A stretch of 64,000 nucleotides of DNA, taken from assembly GCA_028753945.1 (NCBI GenBank), contig JAPNXP010000003.1, forward strand, positions 5,332,001 through 5,396,000. Direction: 5' to 3'. Origin of the DNA: Hexactinellida sp. DTS-2022 (lineage: Eukaryota > Porifera > Hexactinellida). Of the stretch, positions 1 to 11,287 are shown piece by piece. Below the pieces are notes generated by a model that ran no database searches, was not told the DNA's origin, and saw nothing but the letters and a program-made list of their open reading frames with translations. Positions within the stretch are counted from its first letter, which is position 1. Every line of letters starts with the position of its first letter. A program made the translations under genes and the position numbers.

Positions 1-1496
1 CGACTCCTCCCTCACTTCGTACGCGTTGGTCGCGAGGCTCACTACCTACACAGGAGCAAGTCAATGCTAGTTACACTGTAGTGTTTGGTGAGAAATAACT
101 AAGGTAATAATCTGAAATAATTATATACAGTAGAACCTCGTTAGTACGAACACGGCTAATACGAAATTCCGGTTAACACGTTAATACAAACACTATTTCA
201 ATCCCTTTCAAAGCCTTTTCAGTACAAATTATATTGGCTAATACCAATCCTGGATAAGGCAAAAAATATTGGTGCAAATTTTACACCAAGATCGGCCTTA
301 AAAAAAACCCTGATCTAACAGTAGAAATTAAAATGAATAGCAACAATACGGTCCAATGGAGTGTATGTGCGCGTAAAAAGATACGAATTTCCTAATTAAT
401 CCCCATAACAAAATGACTATACTACAGTTTACAAAGGACTTACCTCTTTGGTATGATCCCTGGTGTCTGAGAGAATCGACTGAGTCTTCCTGTGTATTTC
501 GTAGAAAGTCTTCCTCTCGTGTTGCAGATGGCTGATCACATTCCTAAGACGCGCGTTGGTTGCCAGGGTGCTGTTGAACTTAGTAGAGCTGTTCTCGAGG
601 CGTTTCTGAGCGCACATAATTTGTCTGTTTTGATTGCTGCGCTTTGCGTCCGCCATTAGGAGGCCGCCCAAGCCTATCTTTTGTTTATCGAGAGATTTCT
701 CCAAACTCAGAATCTCTCTGTCCAGCTCCTTCACACTGGTATCCGCGTTTGTCACCTGGGAATGTTAAGAATAATAATAATAATAATATCACACACTAAA
801 CTCCCGTTATAAACAAGTCGGATATAACGAAATACCCGCTTATTATAACGAATTCTGAAATACTTCGCTTATATTGAATGAAACGAAGGGTCCCTTGGAT
901 TACGTTATAACGGGTGTTCACTTTGATAAAATACTGATATCTTCTGTAACAAACGGAATCTAAGAGCCTTAGAGGAAATACTAGTAGTATTGGGAGGGTT
1001 GTCATAAATACTAGTAATTATCTTATTATTATTATAAGGCGAAAACTGCTGTATTTGCTATAAATGTTTATTATACATAGAACCTGCAGTCCTGCATAAT
1101 CCGACACCGTTGGCATAGGGAAATATTGTCGGATTACGCAGGTTCTACTGAATTTGTTACAATCAGAATCTATGAGCCTAATAGTGCTACCTTCTCTTTC
1201 CAGTCGCTCTGTCGCTCCAGCAGCTCCGTCATGGACAGCACCATCTTATCCTTCTGCGCCACCTGCAGCGAGAGGGCCCCCTTCAGCTCCTGGTTCTCTC
1301 TCTCCACGGCCTCGATCAGTCGCTTCTGAGTCAGCAGTGTGTTCTCCTGCCGCTCGCAGTACTGCTTGTCGGAGGAGCTCAGGATGCGCATCTTCCTGCG
1401 CAGCGCGACCAGCTCCTGCCAGCTGTCGTCCTCCTCCGAGACCCCCTCCGGAACCCCGCCCCCCGAGCTACCGGTCTGTCTCCGCGATACAGGCAT
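1..1496 (-). CDS. Outer dynein arm docking complex coiled-coil protein (ODAD1/CCDC114-CCDC63 family), 5' part
   Basis: Three exons on the minus strand: 1191-1496, 444-755, and 1-45 running off the window. Start ATG is at 1494-1496; donors are GTAGCA after 1191 and GTAAGT after 444; all junctions are phase 0. The 219 visible residues are almost all charged coiled coil. They include ELVALRRKMRIL, then SDKQYCERQENTLLTQKRLI, then the NARLRNVISHLQHERKTFYE stretch and ATNAYEVREES in the third exon. This order is what I know of the CCDC114/CCDC63 family, which tethers outer dynein arms to axonemal doublets. Which paralogue it is cannot be settled from the N-terminal part. Introns hold short inverted-repeat elements. 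Confidence 0.82.
128..262 (+). repeat. Truncated TA-flanked MITE, family A
   Basis: Starts TA-CAGTAGAACCTCGTTAGTA, the terminus of a family seen at least seven more times in the window. The right end is missing: after about 260 the sequence passes into a different repeat ending near AAAACCCTGATC (family S, also at 48.7 kb). Lies downstream of exon 2 of the ODAD1-like gene, in its intron. Confidence 0.7.
793..921. repeat. Short inverted-repeat element, family B (TTATAACG type)
   Basis: Begins with ACTCCCGTTATAAAC and ends with CGTTATAACGGGTGTTCA, inverted copies of each other. The interior is built of GATATAACGAA-like words. Lies in the intron of the ODAD1-like gene. Related copies are at 35.9, 41.0, 50.3 and 52.8 kb. 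Confidence 0.65.
1076..1150. repeat. 75-bp hairpin MITE, family H
   Basis: Left arm AGAACCTGCAG...CATAATCCGACA and right arm TGTCGGATTACGCAGGTTCT form a short inverted repeat with a small centre. It abuts the donor side of exon 1 of the ODAD1-like gene, inside intron 1. Confidence 0.65.
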
Positions 1497-1524
1497 AGCT
1501 ACCGAGTCTACAGTCTTATAAGTA

Positions 1525-2075
1525 CAGTAGAACCTGCATTAGCCGACCCCTATAATCCGGGATTCAGCAGAACCGACACTTTCGACACCGGTGTAAACGC
1601 GTTTTAGGGACCACGTCGCTAAATCGCTAGCGTTTTGGCTATAGGGACGGGGGACCCCGCTGGGCGTCCCCAAAGCGCGATTACACCAGTCTTCTCATGA
1701 CATAATTATGTCATGAGAAGACCTTGCAGGCTTTGTGGGCTTGAGGCAGGCTGCAAGCATTGTAGGCTTGGCACCGGTATTGGTCACCCCAGGTTCCTAT
1801 GTAGGGAAACCTGATGTGATGACGGGTGACAGGAGTACACTAGAGGGAACCTAGTGTAGTGTCAGCACGGGACCGACGTAATATGGTGAGTCCCAGCAGT
1901 ACAGTGGTAACTAGGGACGGACGGGCTAAGGTCCAGGTGGTCAAGGACTACCCTCCCCTCCTGATGAGTCCTTGTATAGGACGAAACCACAACCCATGAC
2001 GAGTTGTTCCTCATGAGTGCTGGGATCCCGAAGTGAGGTCGCAATGCTCATGACAGTACTATGCAAGTTCTACTG
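1525..2075 (+). mobile_element. 551-bp TIR element carrying a hammerhead motif
   Basis: Flanked by TA (1523-1524 and 2076-2077). The left terminus CAGTAGAACCTGCAT matches the inverted right terminus ATGCAAGTTCTACTG with one mismatch. The interior holds a perfect 34-bp palindrome (1689-1722), a GC-rich stretch with repeated GGGACC words, and a hammerhead-ribozyme motif at 1937-1990. No transposase. The block at 1816-1860 recurs at 13960-14004 ahead of the second ribozyme copy, so the ribozyme unit may be an insertion inside this TIR element rather than part of it. Confidence 0.6.
1937..1990 (+). ncRNA. Hammerhead ribozyme motif, copy 1 (core intact, stem I damaged)
   Basis: Read 5' to 3': stem III strand GTGGT (1937-1941), cleavage-site C (1942), stem I region (1943-1960), conserved CTGATGA (1961-1967), stem II GTCCT-TGTAT-AGGAC (1968-1982), GAAA (1983-1986), closing CCAC (1987-1990). 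A of GAAA plus CCAC pairs with GTGGT. This is the hammerhead consensus in type III order. Stem I is poor here: AAGGA faces a CCCTC that seems duplicated. All core bases are present, but folding of stem I is doubtful, so activity is uncertain. Confidence 0.75.
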
Positions 2076-4640
2076 TATACTGAAGGTTCGTATGAGAGCG
2101 TCGCACGCTCCTGGAGGCTGGAGGCGCATAAATTCAAAAAGAATATTTCAAGTCACGCGAGAATCGAGGGATACTCCCATATCTTATACAAATTGAGTGA
2201 AGTTAGGCGCGTGTGTACCTAAGGCACAATTGTTATGTACTTTTCAATATATGGTGTGTGAGCGAGCTCAAAATAAATCTAGGCGCGCAGAAAATTTGGT
2301 CGGATAAAGCCTGAGTAAACACAAAAAGAGTGAGGGTTTTCGCCTATAGTTAGTATCATACGACTCTGATAACTTGTGTTCTAACCAGCTTAGAGATATT
2401 CTCAAAAGGAATTACTAAACTAAGCTGGGGCGTATATCCTGTATACATAGGCCTCGTAAATAGAAGGGCCTTTGGCCCGCCCGGTCAATAAAACTGCTTG
2501 AGGGCCGTAGTTCGACCCACCTCCATACAAGTTTACTATTACTCTGAGTTTACACGGACTCCGGGTAGCTCCTCTGGCCGCCGGACATGTCCCAGTTCCC
2601 GGATGGTTTTACGACGCCTATGCCTGTATATCAAATATTAATTCAGAAGGGTACACCTTTAGCTTAGGGGAGATATTATAAAAGTCGAGTGTGCATGTAC
2701 ACTCGACTTTTCATTATATGCTTTAGGAGGGGCCGTTTCAAACGTTACGTAAACCAAATTTACCGAAAATTAGACATCCCTCCCTAAGTCACGCTTTTTT
2801 GATCATTTGTAATACAAGAAGACTGGTCTGTAACATTGGTTATAAATACATAAACTACTCTCCTAGAGTCATAGTGGTCCTCTGGCCGTGTACCTAAGAT
2901 TGTACTTATAGTGGCTTATAACAGCAATAATAAGAACCTAATACCGGTGTAAACGCGTTTTTGGGGACCCCAGCATTTTAGGGACCACGTCCCTAAATCG
3001 CTAGCGTTTTGGGCCCCCTGGGCTTTAAAACACTAGCGATATAGTATTCAGGAGGAACCAGAAGGGGGAATAAGGCATTACTGTGCCAATATTTCACCAT
3101 TTCTATTGATTGATGACAAATGAAGTACAACAGTTTAAACTTTGGACAAGTTTACGCTGGGTATGAATCTGAGGGTTGTAATGCAATGCAAACAATTAAC
3201 GGGCTTTTGGGATTAGTCGATTAGCTACTGTAAGATAATCTTTTTGTAACCTCAGATGGATAGATAATCAGTATATATTAATATCCTAGTGTTCCAGACT
3301 CTTCCTGCAAATTCCCTCCCAATAAATAGTCTAGAACTATCCAGTTGTTTTACTCCCATATTTGGACTTGATAATCTTACAGACTAATCTAAAAATATAC
3401 CATCTGGCACAAAAAGATCCAAAATGTGATTCTAAACATATTCTAAGTATAGTGCCAATGGAGTTTGTAAGATGAATACCTCAGTTCTCCGATTACTCTA
3501 TTATGAAACTCCCACTCGAACTTAATTAAATGAATTGATTATTTGGCCTCAATTCTTGAAATTAATCAAATTAAATAACAATTTAAGATTAAGTATAAAA
3601 TAAATGTGTTGTAAATTAAATATTTACAAGTGTTGGAAAATAACAAACGTTTATCCAATATCCATGCAAATGCCCAGTCTTCTATTATAATAGAACTCAA
3701 AACCAATTCAAGCAAACAATAATATATTATTAATTTATTTCAAGTACTATAACAAGTGTAGTCTAGACAGATACACGTTATATAATAGTGAACTCTGACT
3801 CTATTGAAAATTCACCATTGTAATTAGGTGATTTGAGTAAATTTTGACGATTGAACAAAGGAATTCTAATAATTCTATTATCAACTTTATTAAATCTGCT
3901 TCCTTTACAAAATAGTTAAACTCATTCCAAACCATTGTGTACCAGCTACATATCTATTAGTAGACATATCAAGTTCCAACTCAACTTTCATTACAATGTC
4001 TCTATCATGTACCAATAATTAAAATTATCATTCCACACTAATAATAATCGACGATGATCTTGAAAATATTTTACTGGAGAAAATTAAGTTTGCAAATAGG
4101 AAAATGGATGTGAAAAGAAATCATTTCGATAAATACAGAATTCGTCCCAGATAGTTTCAACTAAAATGTGTATTTAACAGAGATTACCATTACCCGCTCA
4201 AATTGATAGACTAGGCTCTGAATACTGAAGAAAATATTTCATATAAATTGAAAAGGCTTACATGGAACTTCAAATCCAAAAGAGATTCTGTAAACAATTA
4301 TTGTCTAGGTTAATTAAAGCGGGAAACTATAAGTATAATTATAGGTAATTTGTTTCTACGAAGAATGAAGCACTTAATTAAATGTAGCTGTAATTTAATC
4401 TTTTGAGTTCATAATAACTTCCACTAACCCCATAGAGTTGAGGCCATCATAAGATATCCATCAGAATACACTTTCGTAGATATTATCTTATCTAGGGAAG
4501 TCAAATGGAGGCTCAGACTACATATAAGTGTAGGCATAATGCACTTCTATTATAAATAGGGAGATTTTCTGTTAGCAATACTCTTCAGTTCGTGTAGTTA
4601 TTAACTTTTGTCTAAAACATTATTTACTTTTTGATTGAAA
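2076..4640. other. Gene-free AT-rich stretch upstream of the first PLAC8-like gene
   Basis: No convincing exon seen on either strand. Contents: a 13-bp-arm hairpin at 2680-2711, a block at about 2940-3010 sharing GGTGTAAACGCGTTTT and TCGCTAGCGTTTTGG words with 1590-1640, then long AT-rich DNA. A TATA box (TATAAAT, 4551-4557) lies 84 bp before the next gene's ATG. Confidence 0.6.
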
Positions 4641-5011
4641 ATGCCGCGTGAATGGAGCAGTGGGCTTTGTGATTGCTGTGCAGCTGGATGCATTTCATGT
4701 GAGTAACAATTATTCTAAATAACATATGAATTATTATTATCCATCATTTAATCTGACACTCTATAGGCCTGCTGGGATTTTACTGCTACCCTCTGCTGGT
4801 TGGGCTAAACGCGCACAAGATGAGTGAGAGCTTCTTGCTGTGCTGCTGCCCCGTGGAGGGCCACCTGCTGATCAGGAGCAAGATCAGAGCCGAACAAGGG
4901 ATAGAGGGCAGTCTGCTGAAGGACTTCTGCTTCATTGCATTCTGTCACTCCTGTGCTATCATTCAAGAGGCGAACGAGATCGAGAAGGTCTACGGAAATC
5001 AGCCGAAATAG
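4641..5011 (+). CDS. PLAC8-like cysteine-rich protein 1
   Basis: Two exons, 4641-4698 and 4767-5011, joined in phase 1 (T|GC) across a 68-bp GTGAGT...CTATAG intron; 100 residues. It starts MPREWSSGLCDCC, the Trp/Cys-rich opening of the PLAC8/cornifelin family. It continues with a hydrophobic LLGFYCYPLLVGLNA segment, a CCC motif and a conserved IQEANEIEKVYGNQPK end. PLAC8 proteins are small membrane-associated or secreted cysteine-rich proteins; the role here is unknown. TATAAAT at 4551-4557 gives a short 5' UTR. The gene at 18941-19311 is a nearly identical inverted copy, intron included. Confidence 0.85.
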
Positions 5012-5341
5012 GATTCAGCGATTAATTAACTTTGTTGTAGTTTATACTTTCACAAGTCTTGTCGTGATATTTGGTAATCTATTTAGCCCTTATTCATTCC
5101 TAATATTAATTTGTTGTTAACCAAATTCCGGGAGATGGGATAAAATTTTAAACCTTAACAAATAATAAATTGGAAATCAGTGAAATCACAACCGTTATGT
5201 GAATTAGTCATCCATAAAGTCAATTCATTTGTCCGACAAATGCTTCAAGGATTCTATTGAGAGTCATCAAAAAATAGTGTATAAAATAAGTTGAATTTAT
5301 GAATAGTAGTTAAATTTCTCAATTAATTTATAAATTAAACT

Positions 5342-7521
5342 ATGCCAAGGGAGTGGAAAAGTGGATTATGTGACTGTCTTGATGGTGGAGCCGTAAACTG
5401 TGAGTTTATTTCTGGATAGTTTGCATGTCACATGGTATTCGGGCTCTGTGCATACCTACCAACTTAGTGCTAGGACAATTATAAGAATTCCTGGAACATT
5501 GGCATTCCCTGGATACCAGTGTAATATACATAAATTTGTAAATACGCTCCTAATCCTGGTCTGATCCAATTTCATACGCCTAAATCACAAATTAATGTTA
5601 CGGTATAGGACAAAATTCCAATTTTTCGCGCTCCTAATTATTTTTTTTCCTAAAATCATACTCCAAAAGGAACGTCTCGCACTCCTGGATAATTGCCTGA
5701 TGGACACATTTATAAGGGGTCCAAAATCTTCGATCGCTCCCTCGGTGTTCAATGTGAACATACCTTAGAATATATTTATGATGCTCATTCATTTGCTGTT
5801 TAAATTATTTTTAGAAAAGAGCACATGTCCAGGTGTAACAATATGGGTTTCCTGAACGCATAAAGAATCCTAGTTTATGCGACAAAACAAGAGTATGCAA
5901 TGAACACTCAAGAATTTGGCATTTTTTAATTAAAATCAAGTAGGTTTGTTCCTAGTAAACCCGGGACAAAGGGAAAAATCCCCTGGATGATTGTACCACT
6001 TTCATTTTGCATTTTCAGGAACTAGTGTCGTACGATACTAAGGATGAAACCGATATACCAAAGATTCGAATAATCGTTCGAAATGGTTTAACGAATATTC
6101 GTTTGAACGAATTTAGAATGAAACTATTAATATTCGGTTACTACTATTGGACAAAGAACATGATTTTTGTTTAGATTGAGAGATCGTAGATATAAATTCC
6201 TACCTAAGCTAGTTGATTATAACTAACTTGTCTCTAATAAACTTTGTAACCATGATTAAACTAAGATTAAACTATTGTAACTATTATAAGAACAAAAAAC
6301 TATTTTCAATGTATTATTTTGAGTCTTAATTTTGATTAAATGCTTAGTCATCAAAACGAACGAATATTCGTTCCAGGGCCGCCGAGAGAAATTATTTGCC
6401 TCGGGGCAGAGTAATTCTGGGCCCCTTACTAATTGACTAGCATTAAGCAAATGTCAAACTGGAGAAATAATTGGAATTTTTCTTAGAAATTTCGTGAGAG
6501 TCCACAAGGGTATCCACACAATTTGAAAATGCAATAAAAACGAGATTAACAATAGTTTGGGATTTTATCGAAATTTGGGATTTTGTATAGTATACCTGAA
6601 CCTTAAGTGAAGAACTAGAAAGATGACAAAAGATAATAATACATTTAAATTTCGAATTTCACGCCACTATGCAAAATATAGGTCTAGTCAGAAACAATAA
6701 TAATCAAATACATGGACTTAGGACATTAATGACCCAGATCTTGGGCCTCCCTAGGCCACGAGGTCCATATCTAGCCCTGCCCCTTCTCTAGCCCTGGGCC
6801 CCCTATTTAGCCCTGGGCCCCGGGGCATCGCCCCGTCTGCTCCCCCCCCTCTCGTAGGGCCTGATTCGTTCGTTTAGAAAAGATTCGTTTATTATATTTC
6901 GAATAGTTTCCTCCAGACATCTCAAAGGGATAGAATCAGTGTTGATAATGTCTAATTTATAAGATATCAAATTAGCCAAGAGCATAAGAAAAAGAATAAG
7001 AGTTCCTATGCAAAGTAGTATTTCATCCTTAAATTCAATTTATTGTCTGCTTACTGGAGATTCTAGCGAAATTTCAAAATGTGTATGTTTTCAAATTTGA
7101 ATTACTACTCAAATTAATGAAAATGTCTTAAAAATATATGAATGCTGAAGTTTCAAGGTCAAGAATTGAATTACCAAAATTAGATATTAGATAGGAGAAT
7201 TAAATCAAAAAATTGCCAAATAAGTTGATTATTTAAATGATATCCAAAAAAACTTTACTATAACTTGTTTTAGGTCTCCTCGGGTTTTTCTGCTACAATA
7301 TTTTAATCGGCCTCAATGCTCATAATATGAAAGAGAGCTTCCTTTTCTGCTGCTGTGCATGGTCAGGACACCATTTAATCAGGAGCAAGCTGAGAGCAGT
7401 AAATGAAATAGAAGGATCTTTCATTCAAGATTGCCTGCTTATAAACTTCTGTATGCACTGCTCGGCAATCCAGGAAGCAAATGAGATTCAAAACGTTTAC
7501 AATTCACAGCCCCAGAAATAA
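5342..7521 (+). CDS. PLAC8-like cysteine-rich protein 2, with a 1.9-kb intron
   Basis: Exon 1 is 5342-5399 (MPREWKSGLCDCLDG...), donor GTGAGT. Exon 2 is 7274-7521 after TTGTTTTAG; phase 1, 101 residues. Same layout as the other five cluster members (hydrophobic LLGFFCYNILIGLNA, CCC motif, QEANEIQNVYNSQPQK end), but it is the most divergent and has A/T-ending codons. The intron is about 27 times longer than in its relatives and is filled with AT-rich and repeat DNA, so splicing of this pair is inferred from family structure. TATAAAA at 5280-5286. Confidence 0.75.
5528..5612. repeat. Dispersed repeat copy (partner at 41680-41760)
   Basis: The stretch with ATTTGTAAATACGCTCCTAA, CATACGCCTAAATCAC and AAATTAATGTTAC recurs almost unchanged at 41680-41760, in an intron of the QRICH2-like gene. 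No terminal structure is visible. It lies in the long intron of PLAC8-like gene 2. Confidence 0.55.
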
Positions 7522-8419
7522 TACTACTTAATATTAAGCTTATCATCAAAGTAATTGCTGTCAATTAATAGTTTAGGAACAAGCTCATTGTTAATATATT
7601 AATTTCTAACTAATTATGGATAATTAGATATACTACTAGGCCAATAACTACAGTCGACTCTCGTTGCTACGAACATCAGGGAACCATCTAAATTTGTAAA
7701 TTTAACATAAATTCGTATAAACAAGTGTAACTACTAACTTGTTATTAAAGGTTTTGAATGCACAACAATTTTATTAGCAAATAGTTTCTTATTAGCAGGT
7801 GTTTATTTTATTCAGTAATTAATTATCATTAATTATTATGGGTTTGATTGAATGGTGGAAAACATGGCCTAATCATGGGTGTCTGGGCTCACAGCCTAGG
7901 TAGAATTAGGCCCCTTCCCCCTTCAATCAATATTTAAATCACAAAATTACTTTATTTAAGTGTCATATTGTATGTCATTACATATTACACAGTATAACCT
8001 CCTTAGTACGAACACGCGTAATACTAAATTGAGATAAATACAAACACTATTTTAGTCCCCTTCAAAGCCTTTTCAATACAAATTACATTGTTTTATACGA
8101 ATTCAGGATAAGGCGAACGCATTTTGGCGGTATCCTCCAGGTGTTCGTACAAACGAAAAGCCTATTCTATTATGCGGTAAACTGTGTTTACAGAAAATGA
8201 ATTTTACGCACATTTGATTAATTAGAATTCAAATAAATTGATAAAATTGAATTTAAATTATTTAATAAATCACAATATTTTTTGTCTGTTTGTCCAGAAT
8301 TGATTGAGCTAAATACTTTGAATTTCCATACTGTGACATCTGGATTCAATGAGGTGCATATGAGAGATTCTCCTTCATAAATTGGAAAATATTATTAATA
8401 AATAACAAACAATTAGATG
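7522..8419. other. Gene-free region with MITE fragments
   Basis: AT-rich spacer. A pogo-like end (TACAGTCGACTCTCGTTGCT) sits at about 7651. A family A element lies at 7990-8172, starting CAGTATAACCTCCTTAGTAC and containing the family's GGATAAGGCGAAC interior word. No coding signal recognised. Confidence 0.5.
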
Positions 8420-8421
8420 TA

Positions 8422-8610
8422 CAGTCGAAATCGGATTATTTTGTCATCGGATTATTTTGTTTTATCGGATTATTTTGTCCTAATATTCGAGGAAAATTAT
8501 GATATATATATCATTTTGCATGGATATCCCACCAGGTTTATTTGTCTTATCGGAATATTTTGTCGAATTATCCATGAAAAGAATTGGACAAAATAATCCG
8601 ATTTCGACTG
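8422..8610. mobile_element. 189-bp TA-flanked MITE, family C
   Basis: Near-perfect 24-bp terminal inverted repeats starting CAGTCGAAATCGGATT and ending AATCCGATTTCGACTG, bounded by TA on both sides (8420-8421, 8611-8612). The interior repeats CGGATTATTTTGT three times. Non-autonomous; only copy in the window. Confidence 0.85.
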
Positions 8611-8875
8611 TAGTTAATAATTTAATAGCTAACCTTATAATCTGTATCTGTTATTGATACAATAGTTAGTTCTCAGTCAGATTTCACGATGCAATTACTG
8701 TGATAACGTCACTAACTATTCTATAGACATGTATAAATAATGAACTTTATTTACTTACTAAGTTTATTGAGCTATATTAGCTAACTAAATAATTGAAATA
8801 TACAGTGGCTGCCACATAGCATGTCATAGGTAAAACTGAATTTAATAAAAGGTACAGTTCGTTACTATGAAGAGC

Positions 8876-9290
8876 AGGTGTAAATTTCATCGTAAATGAA
8901 ATTTAAAAGAAATTGATTTTCATGAAAATCATTTGCAAGAAATTTAATTACATGAAATTCACAAGTAATTGAATTACATGAAATCCACAAGAAATTGAAT
9001 TACAGGAAATTCAATTGCAAGAAATTCATTTGCAAGAAATTCACAAGAAATTGAATTACATGAAATCCACAAGAAATTCATTTTCATGAAATTGATTTGC
9101 AAGAAATTCAATTTCATGAAATTCACAACAAAAAATTGAAATACATGAAATTCAAAAGAAATAGATTTGAAAGAAATAAAATTTCGTGAATTTCACAAGA
9201 AGAAATTGAATTTCATAAATTGAATTAAATGAAATTGAATTTCAAGCAAATGAATTTCATGAAATTGAATTTCTTTTTAATTTCAGGGCG
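8876..9290. repeat. Degenerate tandem array of GAAATTCAATTTCATG-type units
   Basis: About 400 bp of irregularly alternating words GAAATTCA, ATTTCATG and ATTTGCAAG, many self-complementary (CATGAAATTGAATTTCATG style). A second array of the same words is at 13316-13600, on the other side of the actin gene. Low complexity; no coding potential. Confidence 0.75.
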
Positions 9291-9350
9291 AAAATTTTAT
9301 GTCGAGCAAATGTATTAAGTTTTGTTGTTAAACAAACAATTAATATTTAA

Positions 9351-9463
9351 AATCCAAAATTGCAGCCTGTGCCGACGCATGTTCCTTTGGTGACACTATA
9401 TTTTTGTTGGTGGTTTATTGATAGTGCCTCCAAGGGAACATGCTGTCGGCACAGGCTGCAATT
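9351..9463. repeat. Hairpin repeat, family G, copy 1
   Basis: Arms AATTGCAGCCTGTGCCGAC and GTCGGCACAGGCTGCAATT are exact inverses. They continue through GCATGTTCC/GGAACATGC with a GTGGTTTATTG centre. The RNA would form a long stem of about 45 bp. Further copies at 10.9, 25.4, 34.5 and 62.1 kb; half copies at 32.3, 33.7 and 60.0 kb. Confidence 0.8.
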
Positions 9464-10342
9464 TGAGCAGCAGAGAGAACTGCGCCTCGAAAGAGATAGA
9501 ACAGCTACTGCAGCTATTCGTAGCAACGAATGCTAACTAACCCACTGGAATTCACTTTCTATATCTGATTCATCAGAGATCGTAATCCATGCCAGAACTA
9601 GGACACCATGACATAATACAGAGGCAAAACATACAACATACTAACCAACTGGAATTCACAGCTTACAAATAATCTAACTATACAGGACAGAATAATTTCC
9701 CTGCACAATTATGGGTACTGTCAGGTCAGGAAGCACGTAAATTTCAAGTTTCATTTTTACAACACTCTAAGCCCCAATACTGACAAATTATACTTCGATT
9801 ATACAGTTATCTTCTATACTTCCCAAGTGGTAATACCACTAAAGAGGTACAGATATAACAAGTTCGTTGGAACATAAGATATTTTGCAGGAACTACCAAG
9901 AAGCCTTTTTGTGGCGGAGGGCGGCGCTTCGGCTATTAGAATACTATCAATAACATATGTAAATATGATTATTTACTCATTATAAGACATCCCGTGAATT
10001 TGAATACCGCGGCGAAGCGAGGGTTCTCGGCTAGTTATTTATAATATAACACCAATTTCAATGTCAACTTACAATTATTAAGTTAAATTATTTTGTCATA
10101 AATAACTAATTAATTAATTTGGCTATCAAATTCAATTCCGCACACTGGATAACCCCTAATAAACAAATTGGAAGCATCTATATAAGTAATATACTGACTG
10201 AATTAATTATAAATAATTACGTCAGTATATTTATAGGGCAACAGTATTCCTGCAGTAAATATAATCACATAATTTGTCGTTGTTAAGCAATGTAAAATCT
10301 TAGTTTTCAATTAGAAAATAGAAGCCTACTCGATCTCACAAG
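9464..10342. other. Gene-free spacer
   Basis: AT-rich DNA without a supported exon on either strand. A short inverted repeat around ATATACTGAC...GTCAGTATAT lies at about 10186-10230. Nothing else recognised. Confidence 0.45.
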
Positions 10343-10497
10343 CAGAGGCGGCGCCGGGATTTTCAGGTAGGGGAGCTTTGGGGGGGGGGGGGGCAGGGAG
10401 GATTTTAGGGGGAGCCACACTGTACAACATTGTTATTCTAGGGGGGGGGGCATCCTCAAAAAGGTGGGGCCATGGTCCCCCCCTGGTTCCGCCACTG
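10343..10497. mobile_element. 155-bp non-autonomous hAT-like element
   Basis: Flanked by a perfect 8-bp target duplication CTCACAAG (10335-10342 and 10498-10505). Ends are CAGAGGCGGCGCCGGGA and TGGTTCCGCCACTG, the CAGTGGCGGA-type hAT terminus. The interior has two long G runs. No ORF of its own. Confidence 0.85.
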
Positions 10498-10870
10498 CTC
10501 ACAAGTTGAATCAATATAATTATTACAAGTTGAAACAATAGAATTATAATTAACACTTTCATTTGAACCGAAGTGTTAGTAAACAAAGGGAATTTGCAAC
10601 TCAATTGTGGCACAAACGAAACCCAATTTGAAAATTCATGCACTGTGAAAAGGTGTAGAATTAGATTCTCTATCGAATGCATATAAATTGAATTTTTGCG
10701 CACTATTTATTGTTCTTTTCTAACATTAAACAGGTGTAAAATGTGTCCAAAAAAACGTAATATTTATCGTGACCCCAGGTGCACATCTGTAACCCATGAG
10801 ACACATATCCTGAAAATTTAGGCTCTTAGTTTAGAAAACTCTGTTCTGTGGATAGAATACGGACTATTAA

Positions 10871-10988
10871 AATCCAAAATTGCAGCCTGTGCCGACGCAT
10901 GTCCCTTTGGTGGCACTATATTTTGGTGGTGGTTTATTGATAGTGCCTCCCAAGGAACATGCTGTCGGCACAGCTGCAATTTTTGATT
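10871..10988. repeat. Hairpin repeat, family G, copy 2
   Basis: Same arms and centre as the copy at 9351 (AATTGCAGCCTGTGCCGAC / GTCGGCACAG-CTGCAATT), with a one-base difference that makes the stem slightly imperfect. It lies 0.5 kb upstream of actin. Confidence 0.8.
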
Positions 10989-11287
10989 TTTTTTACATGT
11001 AATCATTACTATGAAGGTGTTAAGCCATTTCAGAAAGGTGTTTAGAAGGCAACGACCAACGACCCTTTGTGAGTTGGAAGTTTTGTTTTAGCGATATTCA
11101 AGTTTCAGTAGAATATAATAGGTGATGAGTCAGCATTTTTGTATTCGAACTAATTAATTGCATAAGTATTGTTTGCGTGTGTATTAATGGCGCCACGTGT
11201 GTTGGCAGCAGGAGAGCTGGTTGGGGCTAAAGTAAAATTGCAAAGAATCCAATTTAAATATAACAGATTCAATCTACCATGTAATGT

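Noticed and set aside
1154..1521. Plus-strand open frames rich in Pro, Ser and Ala
   Set aside because: Opposite exon 1 of the ODAD1-like gene, whose coiled coil and splice phase are coherent.
2480..2530. tRNA-like B-box word (AGTTCGACCCA)
   Set aside because: No matching A box or cloverleaf could be folded around it.
2684..2710. Histone-type 3' stem-loop
   Set aside because: The sequence does not fit the histone stem-loop consensus and no histone gene is nearby.
4820..5120. Alternative plus-strand frames over PLAC8-like gene 1
   Set aside because: Only the frame joined to the MPREW exon keeps the cysteine pattern found in all six genes.
8876..9290. Array that at first looks like CRISPR
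   Set aside because: Units are irregular, AT-rich and self-complementary, without unique spacers, and the genome is animal.
10326..10703. 125-aa minus-strand frame with Pro-rich tail
   Set aside because: Runs through a hAT-like element and its G runs; no family resemblance.
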